The notes under the pieces were generated by a model. The model had not been told where the DNA came from, did not search any database, and saw nothing but the letters and a program-made list of their open reading frames with translations. The position numbers and the translations under genes are program-made. From DATAXP01 sp036272935 (GTDB lineage: Bacteria; Planctomycetota; Planctomycetia; Pirellulales; PNKZ01), in the NCBI GenBank assembly GCA_036272935.1, contig DATAXP010000169.1:1-42062 (forward strand): a stretch of DNA of 42,062 bases. Direction: 5' to 3'. Below are positions 34,533 through 42,035 of the stretch, piece by piece; positions within the stretch are counted from its first letter, which is position 1; each line of letters begins with the position of its first letter.

Positions 34533-35576
34533 TTACGCTTCGCAGGTGGTCTCTTCGCCGATGGTTTCGGGCCAGCGGCCGGGCAGGTCGTCGGCATACC
34601 AGTGGTCGAGCACACCCGACCAATCTTCGGGGCGCTTGACGGCGATGAACGCATCGCGCACGACGAGCGGCTCGGGGTGCAGTTGCGAGTACTTGATGCC
34701 GAACTTGCGCATCTGCCGGCCGCATAGTTCAGGTCCGTACACTTCCTCGGCCAGTCGGAAATGCTCGCGCAGCACATCGCGCTGCTCGTGCAGCGTGGGC
34801 GGCTCTGGCGAAGGAACCCCGGCGGCGAGCGCCCGCGCCTGGGCGAAGATCCACGGGTTGCCGATCGCTCCACGGGCGGCGGTGACACCGTCGACGCCGG
34901 TTTGGGCGATCATGTCGAGGCAGTCCTGCGCGGTGAACAAGTCGCCGCTGCCGAGGATCGTCCGCTCCGGGGCGTGCGCACGGACCTCGCGCAAAAACTC
35001 CCAGCGGCTGGGGCCGAGGTACCGCTGCTCGACTGTGCGGCCGTGGACCGTGACTGCCGCAACGCCGCGCTCGAAGGCGCCGTCCAAGATCGTAAAGAAG
35101 TTCTCGCGACTCTGCTGACTGTCGTCCAGCCCGCGGCGCATCTTGACGGTGACCGGCACCTGTGGTGGCACGGCTGCGCGCACGCGCTCGACGATCTCGA
35201 GCGCCACCGCCGGTGTGCTGAGCAGGAAGCCGCCGCGGCAGCGCCCCAGCACCTTGGGCACCGGGCAGCCGAAATTGATGTCGATCACGTCGAAGCCGGC
35301 CTCGGCAAGCTGTCGCGCCGCGGGGCCGAATTCCGCCGGATCGCTCCCCATAAGTTGGCCGCCCACGGGATGTTCGTCGTCGCCGATCTGTAAATACCGG
35401 CGAGTTTTCTTCCCCCCTTGATTCACCAGCCGATCGAGCACCACCTCGGCCAGGGTGTAGCTGGCACCAAGCCGGCGCGCGATCACGCGCATCGCCCGAT
35501 CGCTGTATCCGCTGAGCGCAGCTTGCACCACCGGAAAGCCGATTTCGACGGAGCCGATGTGTAACGGTTTGAACAT
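34533..35576 (-). CDS. dus: tRNA-dihydrouridine synthase
   Basis: A 347-residue FMN-dependent enzyme that reduces uridine in tRNA D-loops. It has the family's opening VVQAALSGYSDRAMR, the FMN/tRNA motif GGQLMGSDP, the catalytic-Cys motif DINFGCPVPKVLGRCRGG (Cys104), VTVKMRRGLDD, VTVHGRT, and DGVTAARGAIGNPWIF. The family subtype (DusA, B or C) cannot be settled, although the length and GNPWIF are DusB-like. Start at 35576, divergent by 60 bases from a small membrane protein gene. Confidence 0.94.
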   Translation of the reverse strand: MFKPLHIGSVEIGFPVVQAALSGYSDRAMRVIARRLGASYTLAEVVLDRLVNQGGKKTRRYLQIGDDEHPVGGQLMGSDPAEFGPAARQLAEAGFDVIDINFGCPVPKVLGRCRGGFLLSTPAVALEIVERVRAAVPPQVPVTVKMRRGLDDSQQSRENFFTILDGAFERGVAAVTVHGRTVEQRYLGPSRWEFLREVRAHAPERTILGSGDLFTAQDCLDMIAQTGVDGVTAARGAIGNPWIFAQARALAAGVPSPEPPTLHEQRDVLREHFRLAEEVYGPELCGRQMRKFGIKYSQLHPEPLVVRDAFIAVKRPEDWSGVLDHWYADDLPGRWPETIGEETTCEA

Positions 35577-35636
35577 TTGGCGAACCGGACCGAAGATCGG
35601 GCGAATGAAAATCTTTGTATCGGTTAAGATAAGAAC

Positions 35637-36020
35637 ATGGTCGAGTTCTATCTAGGCCTCGCGTCCGTCGTCGCGGTGATCTATTTCGGCTGGGGTGTGT
35701 ACAATCCCAAGTCGCAGCAAGAAATTGAGCACCGCTTGTTCAACATGATGACCGGCGGCTCGGCCGGCGTGCCGTTCTTTCGCCCGCACAAGCTGCGGTT
35801 CCGGAATACCTGCGGCCTGGTCGTGGCAGTAGTCTTGCTCGGAGTGGCCGTATTTGGTTACGAGGAAGAGGCACATGTCCGCCATGCGAATCAGCGGGAG
35901 GCGCCGACCACCAAACAGCAGCAGGAAGCCGCGCAGGTGGAAGACGCGCTGCGCCACCAAGCGGAACGTGGCGAAGCGTACTATCGAACCAACTCGCCGC
36001 TGGGCGGAGGAAGTGAGTAG
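35637..36020 (+). CDS. Small two-helix membrane protein of unknown function
   Basis: 127 residues with two predicted membrane helices (about 4-22, FYLGLASVVAVIYFGWGVY, and 55-75, FRNTCGLVVAVVLLGVAVFG). A charged Gln/Glu-rich C-terminal tail ends in YYRTNSPLGGGSE. No family recognised. The last codons lie inside a GTAGGTAA repeat, so the present stop codon is supplied by that repeat. The ATG at 35637 has no clear Shine-Dalgarno. Confidence 0.7.
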   Translation: MVEFYLGLASVVAVIYFGWGVYNPKSQQEIEHRLFNMMTGGSAGVPFFRPHKLRFRNTCGLVVAVVLLGVAVFGYEEEAHVRHANQREAPTTKQQQEAAQVEDALRHQAERGEAYYRTNSPLGGGSE

Positions 36021-36084
36021 GTAAGTAGGTAAGTAGGTGAGTGGCTTCTTGTTACTTCCTTCCACTCACTCACTCTCGCTCACC
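36013..36084. repeat. GTAGGTAA tandem units with inverted CACTCACT arm at a convergent junction
   Basis: Three imperfect GTAGGTAA/GTAGGTGA units (36013-36044) end in GTGAGTGG (36037-36044), which pairs with CCACTCAC (36062-36069); further ACTC units follow to 36084. The element overlaps the 3' end of the membrane-protein gene and stops just before zwf. Confidence 0.7.
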
Positions 36085-36091
36085 TGCCGGC

Positions 36092-37540
36092 CTAAAGCAG
36101 CGGGCAGACATCGAGCCACTGGCAGCCGTCGCGAGCGATCCACTCTTGCGCTGCCGGCGGGCCCCATAGCCCCGGCTCGTACGTCAAGAGCGTTGGCGCT
36201 CGTTGTTCGTCCCACGCTTTTTGGATCGGATCGATGATGCCCCAGGCCAGCTCGACCTCATCGGCCCGGGCAAACAGGCTCGCATCGCCGATGATCGTAT
36301 CCAGCAGCAGCCGCTCGTAGGCTTCCGGCATCGCTTGCGAGAACTCGGCGTCGAAGCGGAAGCCCAGGTCGGTCAGCCGCAGCCGCATGCCGGCGTCGGG
36401 CACCTTCGTTTGCAGGTGAAGCTGAATGCCTTCAGCCGGCTGAATGTGGATCACCAGCCGATTGGCCTCGCAGGCGCGCGACGTGCCGGCGAAGACCATG
36501 TGTGGCGGGGCACGGAACTGGACCACGATCTGCGTGCTGCGGCAGCTCATCGCCTTGCCGCTCCGCAAGTAGAACGGCACGCCCTGCCAACGCCAGTTGT
36601 CGATGAACAGCTTTAAGGCAGCGTACGTGGCAGTCCGACTGCCCGCAGCGACCCCCGGCTCGTTGCGGTAACCGTCGTATTGCGCGCGCAACGTTTCGCT
36701 GGCCACGTCGAGCGGCGGACGCACCGCTTGCAGCACTTTCACTTTTTCGTTGCGCACGAGGTCGGCCTCGAATCGCGACGGCACTTCCATGGCCGTGATC
36801 ATCAGCAGTTGCAGCAGATGGTTCTGAAACATGTCGCGCAGCACGCCAGCGGTGTCGTAATAGCCGGCGCGCTGGCCGACCTTCACTTCCTCGGCCACCG
36901 TGATCGCCACGTGATCGACGTAGTTGCGATTCCACAGCGGCTCGAACACTGCGTTGGCGAACCGCAGCACGAGGATGTTCTGCACCGTTTCCTTGCCCAG
37001 ATAATGATCGATGCGATAGACCTGCCGCTCGGCGAACACCTGGTGCACCGCGGCGTTCAGCGCCCGGGCCGTGGCCAGGTCGGTGCCGAACGGTTTTTCG
37101 ATCACCACGCGTCGTGCCCCGCGGCTCTCATCGGCCAACCCCGTCGCACCCAGCCGAGCGACTGTCTCCTGGTAGAACTGCGGGGCGGTGGCAAGGTAGT
37201 AAATCCGGATGGTTTCGCCGCCTTGCTCCAGCTTGTCGAGCATCGCCGCCAAGGCCGCCATATCCCCTTCACGATCGAGATCGCCGGGCTGATAGAAGAT
37301 GTTCGCGGCGAACTGGTCCCATACGGCGCGATCGAAATCGTTGCCGGCAAACCTGGCGGTCGACTCAGCCAGCTTCGTGCGGAATTCGTCATGGGTGAAT
37401 GCCGTGCGCGATGAGCCGACGATGCGCGTCCCTACTGGCAACCGCTGCTTGCGATGCAGTTGGTACAGCGCCGGCACGAGCTTGCGACTCGTCAAATCGC
37501 CCGAGGCGCCGAAGATAACAAACGTGGAGGGCAGGGGCAT
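36092..37540 (-). CDS. zwf: Glucose-6-phosphate 1-dehydrogenase
   Basis: A 482-residue enzyme that oxidises glucose-6-phosphate to the lactone with NADP, the entry to the oxidative pentose phosphate path. The nucleotide-binding motif is GASGDLTSRK (11-20), followed by EKPFG (148-152) and the substrate/active-site motif RIDHYLGKE (176-184). It lies on the same strand as gnd, but an RDD gene and a transposase unit lie between them, and a REP hairpin lies 28 bases before its start codon. No 6-phosphogluconolactonase gene is present in the window. Confidence 0.97.
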   Translation of the reverse strand: MPLPSTFVIFGASGDLTSRKLVPALYQLHRKQRLPVGTRIVGSSRTAFTHDEFRTKLAESTARFAGNDFDRAVWDQFAANIFYQPGDLDREGDMAALAAMLDKLEQGGETIRIYYLATAPQFYQETVARLGATGLADESRGARRVVIEKPFGTDLATARALNAAVHQVFAERQVYRIDHYLGKETVQNILVLRFANAVFEPLWNRNYVDHVAITVAEEVKVGQRAGYYDTAGVLRDMFQNHLLQLLMITAMEVPSRFEADLVRNEKVKVLQAVRPPLDVASETLRAQYDGYRNEPGVAAGSRTATYAALKLFIDNWRWQGVPFYLRSGKAMSCRSTQIVVQFRAPPHMVFAGTSRACEANRLVIHIQPAEGIQLHLQTKVPDAGMRLRLTDLGFRFDAEFSQAMPEAYERLLLDTIIGDASLFARADEVELAWGIIDPIQKAWDEQRAPTLLTYEPGLWGPPAAQEWIARDGCQWLDVCPLL

Positions 37541-37567
37541 AGGTCGAAAAATGGCACGCTACTGGTT

Positions 37568-37593
37568 GTGGGAGCGAATCCTTTCGCCGACCC
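37568..37593. repeat. REP-type hairpin, left copy
   Basis: GTGGGAGCGAATCCTTTCGC plus CGACCC. The imperfect palindrome CGAATCCTTTCG is preceded by GTGG, the arrangement of REP elements. It is an inverted match of 38118-38143 with one base missing. Confidence 0.75.
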
Positions 37594-37603
37594 TGGGACA
37601 CCT

Positions 37604-38107
37604 TCAATGCACCTCGGCATACCACTGACGGTCAAGCAATCGGGCATTCGCAGGATGAGCAGACGAAAACGGCCAGTCGATCGCCGCTTGAATCAGTCCT
37701 GCGCGAACGGGATTCAGTTCGATGTACGTAAGATGTTCTTCGATGTCACGGTCATCACGGCAACAGTGGTCGTGAAACCCTTCTTGCCAAAATGGTCCGG
37801 ACCGGTCTAGCAGCCGATTTAGTTCTCGCGCGCTGAATCGACGGATTCGCTTCATCAGATCGGACACGTTGTATTGAACGGTCAGCACAAACAGCATGTG
37901 CCAATGGTCAGGCATGATGCAAAAGGCGAGCAGCTTCAACGATTCTTCGCGCCGCAAAAAGTCGATCGCTCCAAGAATGATAGCGGCGCGCTCGGGGCGC
38001 GCCAGCGTCATCGACCTGTCCAGCACGCATTTTGTTATGGCGTAACAACGCCCTTGCTCGGACGACCGGCCACGGCGCATCGCACTCGAAGGGGATCGTC
38101 GAGACAT
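37604..38107 (-). CDS. REP-associated tyrosine transposase (RAYT, IS200/Y1 type)
   Basis: A 167-residue Y1-type nuclease. It has RCYAITKCVLDR at the start, the HUH-type motif in FCIMPDHWHMLF (His68, His70), then FWQEGFHDHCCRDD. LTYIELNPVRAG follows, whose Tyr128 is the likely nucleophile region. Such enzymes cut and rejoin single-stranded REP hairpins. Two inverted REP copies lie on its two sides, 11 bases beyond the stop and 11 bases before the start. The frame is open to 38143, inside the right REP; the Met at 38107 is preferred because the upstream part is REP sequence. The unit separates the RDD gene from zwf. Confidence 0.88.
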   Translation of the reverse strand: MSRRSPSSAMRRGRSSEQGRCYAITKCVLDRSMTLARPERAAIILGAIDFLRREESLKLLAFCIMPDHWHMLFVLTVQYNVSDLMKRIRRFSARELNRLLDRSGPFWQEGFHDHCCRDDRDIEEHLTYIELNPVRAGLIQAAIDWPFSSAHPANARLLDRQWYAEVH

Positions 38108-38117
38108 GGTCCTGCTC

Positions 38118-38143
38118 GGTTGGCGAAAGGATTCGCCTCCCAC
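38118..38143. repeat. REP-type hairpin, right copy
   Basis: GGTTGGCGAAAGGATTCGCC plus TCCCAC is the reverse complement of the left copy with a complete stem (GGCGAA and TTCGCC, loop AGGA). It ends four bases from the stop codon of the RDD gene. Confidence 0.78.
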
Positions 38144-38147
38144 GAGG

Positions 38148-38822
38148 TTAGTTCGTCGGCGGCTGGAATGGATTGCCTGTCTCGACGGCGGGGCGGATCG
38201 GCACGTTCACCGGCAGCGGCGGAGGCGCCCCGGCGCCGGCGACCGCGAACACCGGATAATCGGCGTACTTCAGCCAGATCACTTTGGTCCCGGCGCTGCG
38301 ATCTCCCCATCGAAAACCCTTCTGAAGCTGCGACGCCATCACCAACAGCACAACCAGGTCGACGAGCAATACAAGCATGGGGATCAGCGGTTGCTTCACC
38401 AGCACCCCAGTGAAGTCGTACGCCACCGCGGTCACCACAAGGATGGTGTTTCGCAAAAGCGATTGCCGAAAACCGATCGGAGCCCCGGTCGTCTGGTCGA
38501 CCACTTGCAAGCCGCAGATGTATTTTCCCGCGGAGCGGCCGTCGAAGCCGTCTTTTGCTCCGAACGCCATATCGAGCACGAACAGCCCGAACACCAACAG
38601 GCCGGTTGTTAGCGAGGCATTTTGGGTAGCCTGGCCAATGATGCCTATTCCTAAGCCAAGCGGGAAGGCGAGCGCAGCTCTGATCAGCACGTCAATGATG
38701 AACGCAGCCTGCCGGCGATTGGCGAAGCCGTAGTAACATTTTCTGCAGACGAGCTGTCCGTACAGCTTTTTGGCCTTGTGCATGTACTTGTCGCGCCCGC
38801 ACAACGGACAGGCATCAGCCAT
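38148..38822 (-). CDS. RDD-family membrane protein with N-terminal zinc ribbon
   Basis: 224 residues from the ATG at 38822 (AAAGGGGGAAA upstream). The N-terminus has two Cys pairs, CPLC and CRKC, spaced as a zinc ribbon. Then come the RDD features: RRQAAFIIDVLIRAALAF with the Arg/Asp pair, FDGRSAGKYICGLQVVD, and RQSLLRNTILVV. Four or so membrane helices are predicted, and the C-terminus is Pro-rich. RDD proteins are poorly understood; some act as ion antiporters. The upstream open frame to 39086 overlaps gnd and is not used. It lies 47 bases downstream of gnd. Confidence 0.85.
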   Translation of the reverse strand: MADACPLCGRDKYMHKAKKLYGQLVCRKCYYGFANRRQAAFIIDVLIRAALAFPLGLGIGIIGQATQNASLTTGLLVFGLFVLDMAFGAKDGFDGRSAGKYICGLQVVDQTTGAPIGFRQSLLRNTILVVTAVAYDFTGVLVKQPLIPMLVLLVDLVVLLVMASQLQKGFRWGDRSAGTKVIWLKYADYPVFAVAGAGAPPPLPVNVPIRPAVETGNPFQPPTN

Positions 38823-38869
38823 GGTCGTTTCCCCCTTTGCTTTTGCGCGGCCCGCAGTGGTGACGAAGT

Positions 38870-40357
38870 TTACTTCGGCTCGCGACGCAGGCGGAGCCAG
38901 TCGCTGTGGAAGCTGCCGGGCTTGTCGAGGCGTTCGTAGGTGTGGGCACCGAAGTAGTCGCGTTGCGCCTGAAGCAGGTTCGCAGGCAGCCGCGCGGTGC
39001 GGTAGCCGTCGTAGTAGGTGAGCGCGGTGGTGAATGCCGGCGCCGGAATGCCCAACTCGACGGCCACGGTGATCACGTGCCGCCACGCGGGCTGGGCCTT
39101 CTCCACCGCGGCGGTGAAGTATGGGGCCAGCAGCAGATTTTCGAGCTTCGGGTCTTTATCGAACGCTTCCTTGATGCGCTCGAGGAACGCGGCGCGAATG
39201 ATGCACCCGCCCCGCCACAACAGTGCGATGCTGCCGTAGTCGAGCGGCCAATCGTGCTCCTTGGCCGCGGCCTGCAACTGCACGAAGCCCTGGGCGTAGC
39301 TGCTGATCTTCGAGGCGTAAAGCGCTTGGCGGACCTCTTCGATGAACTGCTTCTTGTCGCCCGAGTATTTCGCCGTTGGGCCCTTGAGCACCTTGCTCGC
39401 CCGCACGCGCGCGTCCTTCAAGGCCGACAGGCAGCGTGCATATACCGCCTCGGTCACCAGCGTGCTGGGCACGCCGAGATCGAGGGCCAACTGGCTCATC
39501 CATTTGCCGGTCCCCTTGGCCCCGGCCTTGTCTATGATCGCGTCGACCAGGTAGCCGCCTTTGTCAGGATTACTGCCGTCGGGGTCTTTGACGCTGAAAA
39601 TATCGCGAGTGATCTCGATCAGGTAGCTGTCCAACTCGCCGCGGTTCCATTCGGCAAACACGTCGTACAGCTCGTCGTTCGAGAGGCCCAACGCCTGTTT
39701 GAGCAGGAAGTACGCCTCGCAGATGAGCTGCATGTCGCCGTACTCGATGCCGTTGTGCACCATCTTCACGTAGTGCCCGGCGCCGCGCGGACCGACCCAT
39801 TCGCAGCAGGGAATGTCGTTCTTGGGACCGACCTTGGCGGCGATCGCCTGGAAGATCGGTTTCACCAGCGGCCACGCCGCCTTACTGCCGCCGGGCATCA
39901 TGCTGGGTCCGAGCAATGCCCCTTCCTCGCCGCCGGAGACGCCGGTGCCGATGAACTGCAAGCCCTTCGACTCGACGTACTTCGTTCGCCGTTCGGTGTC
40001 GCTGTACAGCGTATTGCCGCCGTCGATGATCACATCTCCCGGCGACAGCAGCGGAATTAAGTGCTCGATGAGATCGTCGACCGCCGGCCCCGCCTTGACC
40101 ATCAGCATGATCTTTCGCGGCGTGGCAACCGCCTTGACCAGGTCTTCGACACTGTGGCAGCCGACGAACTTCTTGCCCTTCGCCCGGCCGTTGATGAGGT
40201 TGTCGACCACGCTGGTCGTGCGATTGAACGCCGCGACGCGGTAACCGCGGCTCTCGATGTTCAAGGCGAGGTTCTCGCCCATCACCGCCAGGCCGATCAG
40301 ACCAAAATCGGCGGCCGCGGGGCTGGGAGCTGGGGGCTGGGAGTTGGGGGAAGGCAT
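38870..40357 (-). CDS. gnd: 6-phosphogluconate dehydrogenase (decarboxylating) with repeat-encoded N-terminus
   Basis: A 495-residue enzyme that converts 6-phosphogluconate to ribulose-5-phosphate with NADP. The dinucleotide motif is DFGLIGLAVMGENLALN, then the AFNRT loop typical of NADP forms. GGNTLYSDTERR and IGTGVSGGEEGALLGPSMMPG are present, as is the active-site region GGCIIRAAFLERI. Residues 2-13, PSPNSQPPAPSP, have no counterpart in the family. They are encoded by a degenerate purine-rich repeat (40319-40354). The ATG lies only three bases after the stop of a four-helix-bundle gene, so translation is probably coupled to it. Confidence 0.97.
   Translation of the reverse strand: MPSPNSQPPAPSPAAADFGLIGLAVMGENLALNIESRGYRVAAFNRTTSVVDNLINGRAKGKKFVGCHSVEDLVKAVATPRKIMLMVKAGPAVDDLIEHLIPLLSPGDVIIDGGNTLYSDTERRTKYVESKGLQFIGTGVSGGEEGALLGPSMMPGGSKAAWPLVKPIFQAIAAKVGPKNDIPCCEWVGPRGAGHYVKMVHNGIEYGDMQLICEAYFLLKQALGLSNDELYDVFAEWNRGELDSYLIEITRDIFSVKDPDGSNPDKGGYLVDAIIDKAGAKGTGKWMSQLALDLGVPSTLVTEAVYARCLSALKDARVRASKVLKGPTAKYSGDKKQFIEEVRQALYASKISSYAQGFVQLQAAAKEHDWPLDYGSIALLWRGGCIIRAAFLERIKEAFDKDPKLENLLLAPYFTAAVEKAQPAWRHVITVAVELGIPAPAFTTALTYYDGYRTARLPANLLQAQRDYFGAHTYERLDKPGSFHSDWLRLRREPK
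40319..40354. repeat. Degenerate GGGAGCTGGGGGCT repeat, gnd side of four-helix-bundle gene 1
   Basis: On the plus strand it reads GGGGCTGGGAGCTGGGGGCT then GGGAGTTGGGGGAAGG. It is the inverted counterpart of 40736-40773 on the other side of the small gene, and it is translated as the first residues of Gnd. Confidence 0.8.
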
Positions 40358-40360
40358 ATT

Positions 40361-40735
40361 CTATTCAACCTTAGTGCGTAATGATTTGATCAAGCCACGA
40401 CGTTGTCGACCGAGCTCGTCGCAATCAGCCAAGAGAGTATCGATAGCCGACTCTTTGCCGCAAATCTCGAGCTCACGCGCAAGCATTAGCTGCGTCTCAA
40501 CCTCAGCGAGCGATCCCAATGCGATTGCCAGAGGATGGAGGTATTCCTTGGTGAAGCCTCGCGTGTGCCCTTCAGCGATGTTTGAAGGGATCGAGACCGC
40601 CGCGCGTCGAATTTGACTGGTCAGCCCGTAAACCTCTTCCTTCGGGAAAGATCTGCTGAGCAAGTACACCGATTTGACCAAGGCAATTCCATTCTGCCAG
40701 ACGCGAAGATCGCGATAACTACAGATCTCGTCCAT
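40361..40735 (-). CDS. Four-helix-bundle protein (S23/IVS family), copy 1
   Basis: 124 residues with the signature of the four-helix-bundle proteins first known from 23S rRNA intervening sequences: SYRDLRVWQNGIALVKSVY, GLTSQIRRAAVSIPSNIAEG, then GSLAEVETQLMLA. The fold is shared with Avd accessory proteins of diversity-generating retroelements; a nucleic-acid-binding role is likely but unproven. No reverse transcriptase or rRNA gene is near. The start ATG is preceded by GGGAGCTAGG, a ribosome site supplied by the bordering repeat. About 60% identical by eye to the copy at 41659-42030. It stops three bases before gnd. Confidence 0.92.
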   Translation of the reverse strand: MDEICSYRDLRVWQNGIALVKSVYLLSRSFPKEEVYGLTSQIRRAAVSIPSNIAEGHTRGFTKEYLHPLAIALGSLAEVETQLMLARELEICGKESAIDTLLADCDELGRQRRGLIKSLRTKVE

Positions 40736-40773
40736 CCTAGCTCCCAGCTCCTAGCCCCTAGCTCCCATTTCCC
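40736..40773. repeat. Degenerate repeat, start side of four-helix-bundle gene 1
   Basis: On the plus strand CCTAGCTCCCAGCTCCTAGC then CCCTAGCTCCCATTTCCC. Its complement matches 40319-40354 through GGGAGCTrGGGGCTrGGAG, so the gene is bordered by inverted repeats. It also encodes the last residues (EMGARG) and stop of the HAD protein and the ribosome site of the small gene. Confidence 0.8.
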
Positions 40774-41650
40774 ACGGCGGCTGGGCGGGCAGATATTTCT
40801 CAAACTCTTCGAGCAGCTTCTTTTGGTATTCGCCGGCGAAGGTGCCTCCCAGGAACTTGTCGATCCCTTCTTCGTAGAGGCGTTTCCAGCTCGCTTCTTC
40901 GGCACCGGGATTGATCGGGAAAAACAACGCTTTGTTGGCGATCGCCGCCTGGTGGTCGCCTGGCGCGTCGCCGATCATCAGCGCGTGATCCGGCGGATAC
41001 TTGCTCGCCACGCCCAGCACTTCTTTCTTGGTGCCGACTTCCTGCCCGCAAATCGCCGCCACGTATTTCTTGATGTCGTGCTCTTCCCACTCGCGGTTCA
41101 GCGCATCGTTGGGCGTGGCCGAGATGACCAGGCAATCGGCCTTGCCTTGCAGCTTCTGCAAGCACTCGCGCACATAAGGGAATGGCGGCACGTCGCGCAC
41201 AAAGCGCTCCACCTGGGCATTCACCGACTCCGACCACTCAAGCGCTTGCTTCAGGTCCGGGTGCCCTGATTGTTCGACCGCTTTCTTCAGTGCCGGGTTG
41301 CCGAGCTTCGTTTCGACCTTCATCCACTCGATCAGTCCCTCGGGCATGCGAATCTTCACGCCGCGGGCGATCACCTCGGGCCGCTTCGCCAGCCACTCGA
41401 TCGTTTCGACCAGCGCCGGGAAGCGGTTGATGCCGCGGCTCTTGGAATACAGGTTCACGAACTCCGCCGCCTCGCGGGCATACTTGCTGATGCCCTGCAA
41501 GCCGTAAGTGTTGATCGTGTTGGGAATGAAGCACTCCTTGTGCTTCACCTCCATCGTGTCGAACGCGCAGCCGTCGGAATCGATGCCGACGAGGTACGGG
41601 TGCTTGGGAGCGGGGATTGGGGACTGGGGGCTGGGGGCGGAGGGAGCCAT
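40751..41650 (-). CDS. HAD-family hydrolase with repeat-encoded ends
   Basis: 299 residues from the ATG at 41650. HAD motif I is GIDSDGCAFD (nucleophile Asp24, Asp26), motif II ISATPN, and motif IV MIGDAPGD. A phosphatase or phosphonatase-like function is probable, and a large cap domain lies between motifs I and II. Residues 2-15 (APSAPSPQSPIPAP) are encoded by a degenerate purine-rich repeat, and the last six residues and stop by another. The natural protein probably began just before HPYLVGIDSDG. The frame is open upstream into the four-helix-bundle gene. Substrate unknown. Confidence 0.88.
   Translation of the reverse strand: MAPSAPSPQSPIPAPKHPYLVGIDSDGCAFDTMEVKHKECFIPNTINTYGLQGISKYAREAAEFVNLYSKSRGINRFPALVETIEWLAKRPEVIARGVKIRMPEGLIEWMKVETKLGNPALKKAVEQSGHPDLKQALEWSESVNAQVERFVRDVPPFPYVRECLQKLQGKADCLVISATPNDALNREWEEHDIKKYVAAICGQEVGTKKEVLGVASKYPPDHALMIGDAPGDHQAAIANKALFFPINPGAEEASWKRLYEEGIDKFLGGTFAGEYQKKLLEEFEKYLPAQPPWEMGARG
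41604..41647. repeat. Degenerate repeat, HAD side of four-helix-bundle gene 2
   Basis: On the plus strand GGGAGCGGGGATTGGGGACT then GGGGGCTGGGGGCGGAGGG. It is translated as the Pro/Ser-rich start of the HAD protein and lies eight bases beyond the small gene's stop codon. Confidence 0.75.
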
Positions 41651-41658
41651 ACCGGCAA

Positions 41659-42030
41659 TTAAACCTTTGCCTTTAGAGACTTTTGTAACCCGCGAAGTTT
41701 GCGACCAAGTTCGTTCGTTTCCATCAGCACGCGATCGATGGTCTCGCGCGGACAATACCCAAGTTGTGAGGCGAGCAACAACTGCGTCTCAACCTCTGCG
41801 AGAGAACCAAGCGAAATGGACAAATGATGCAGGTATTCCTTTCGGGAGTCGCGTGCATCTCCTTCGGCAATATTTGATGGAACCGAAATGGCAGCGCGAC
41901 GTAATTGGCTGGTCAAACCGAACAGTTCGTCGCGCGGAAATGGGCCCGTTAATTCATAGATGCTTCTTACGAGATTCATGCCAAGTTGCCAAACAACCAG
42001 ATCGCGGTAGCTTCTTATCGTTGTCGACAC
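41659..42030 (-). CDS. Four-helix-bundle protein (S23/IVS family), copy 2
   Basis: 123 residues with a GTG start at 42030 (GGGGAAG six bases upstream). The same core as copy 1: SYRDLVVWQLGMNLVRSIY, GLTSQLRRAAISVPSNIAEG, KEYLHHLSISLGSLAEVETQ. The divergence from copy 1 shows they are separate insertions or an old duplication, not a fresh copy. It ends eight bases before the HAD start codon. Confidence 0.92.
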   Translation of the reverse strand: MSTTIRSYRDLVVWQLGMNLVRSIYELTGPFPRDELFGLTSQLRRAAISVPSNIAEGDARDSRKEYLHHLSISLGSLAEVETQLLLASQLGYCPRETIDRVLMETNELGRKLRGLQKSLKAKV

Positions 42031-42035
42031 GGCGT

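Noticed and set aside
37568..38143. CRISPR-like repeats
   Set aside because: Only two inverted hairpin copies around a gene; no regular spacer arrangement.
40321..40354. Pro-rich start of Gnd as a targeting or signal peptide
   Set aside because: It has no hydrophobic core and is a plain translation of the degenerate repeat, which also occurs at the HAD start.
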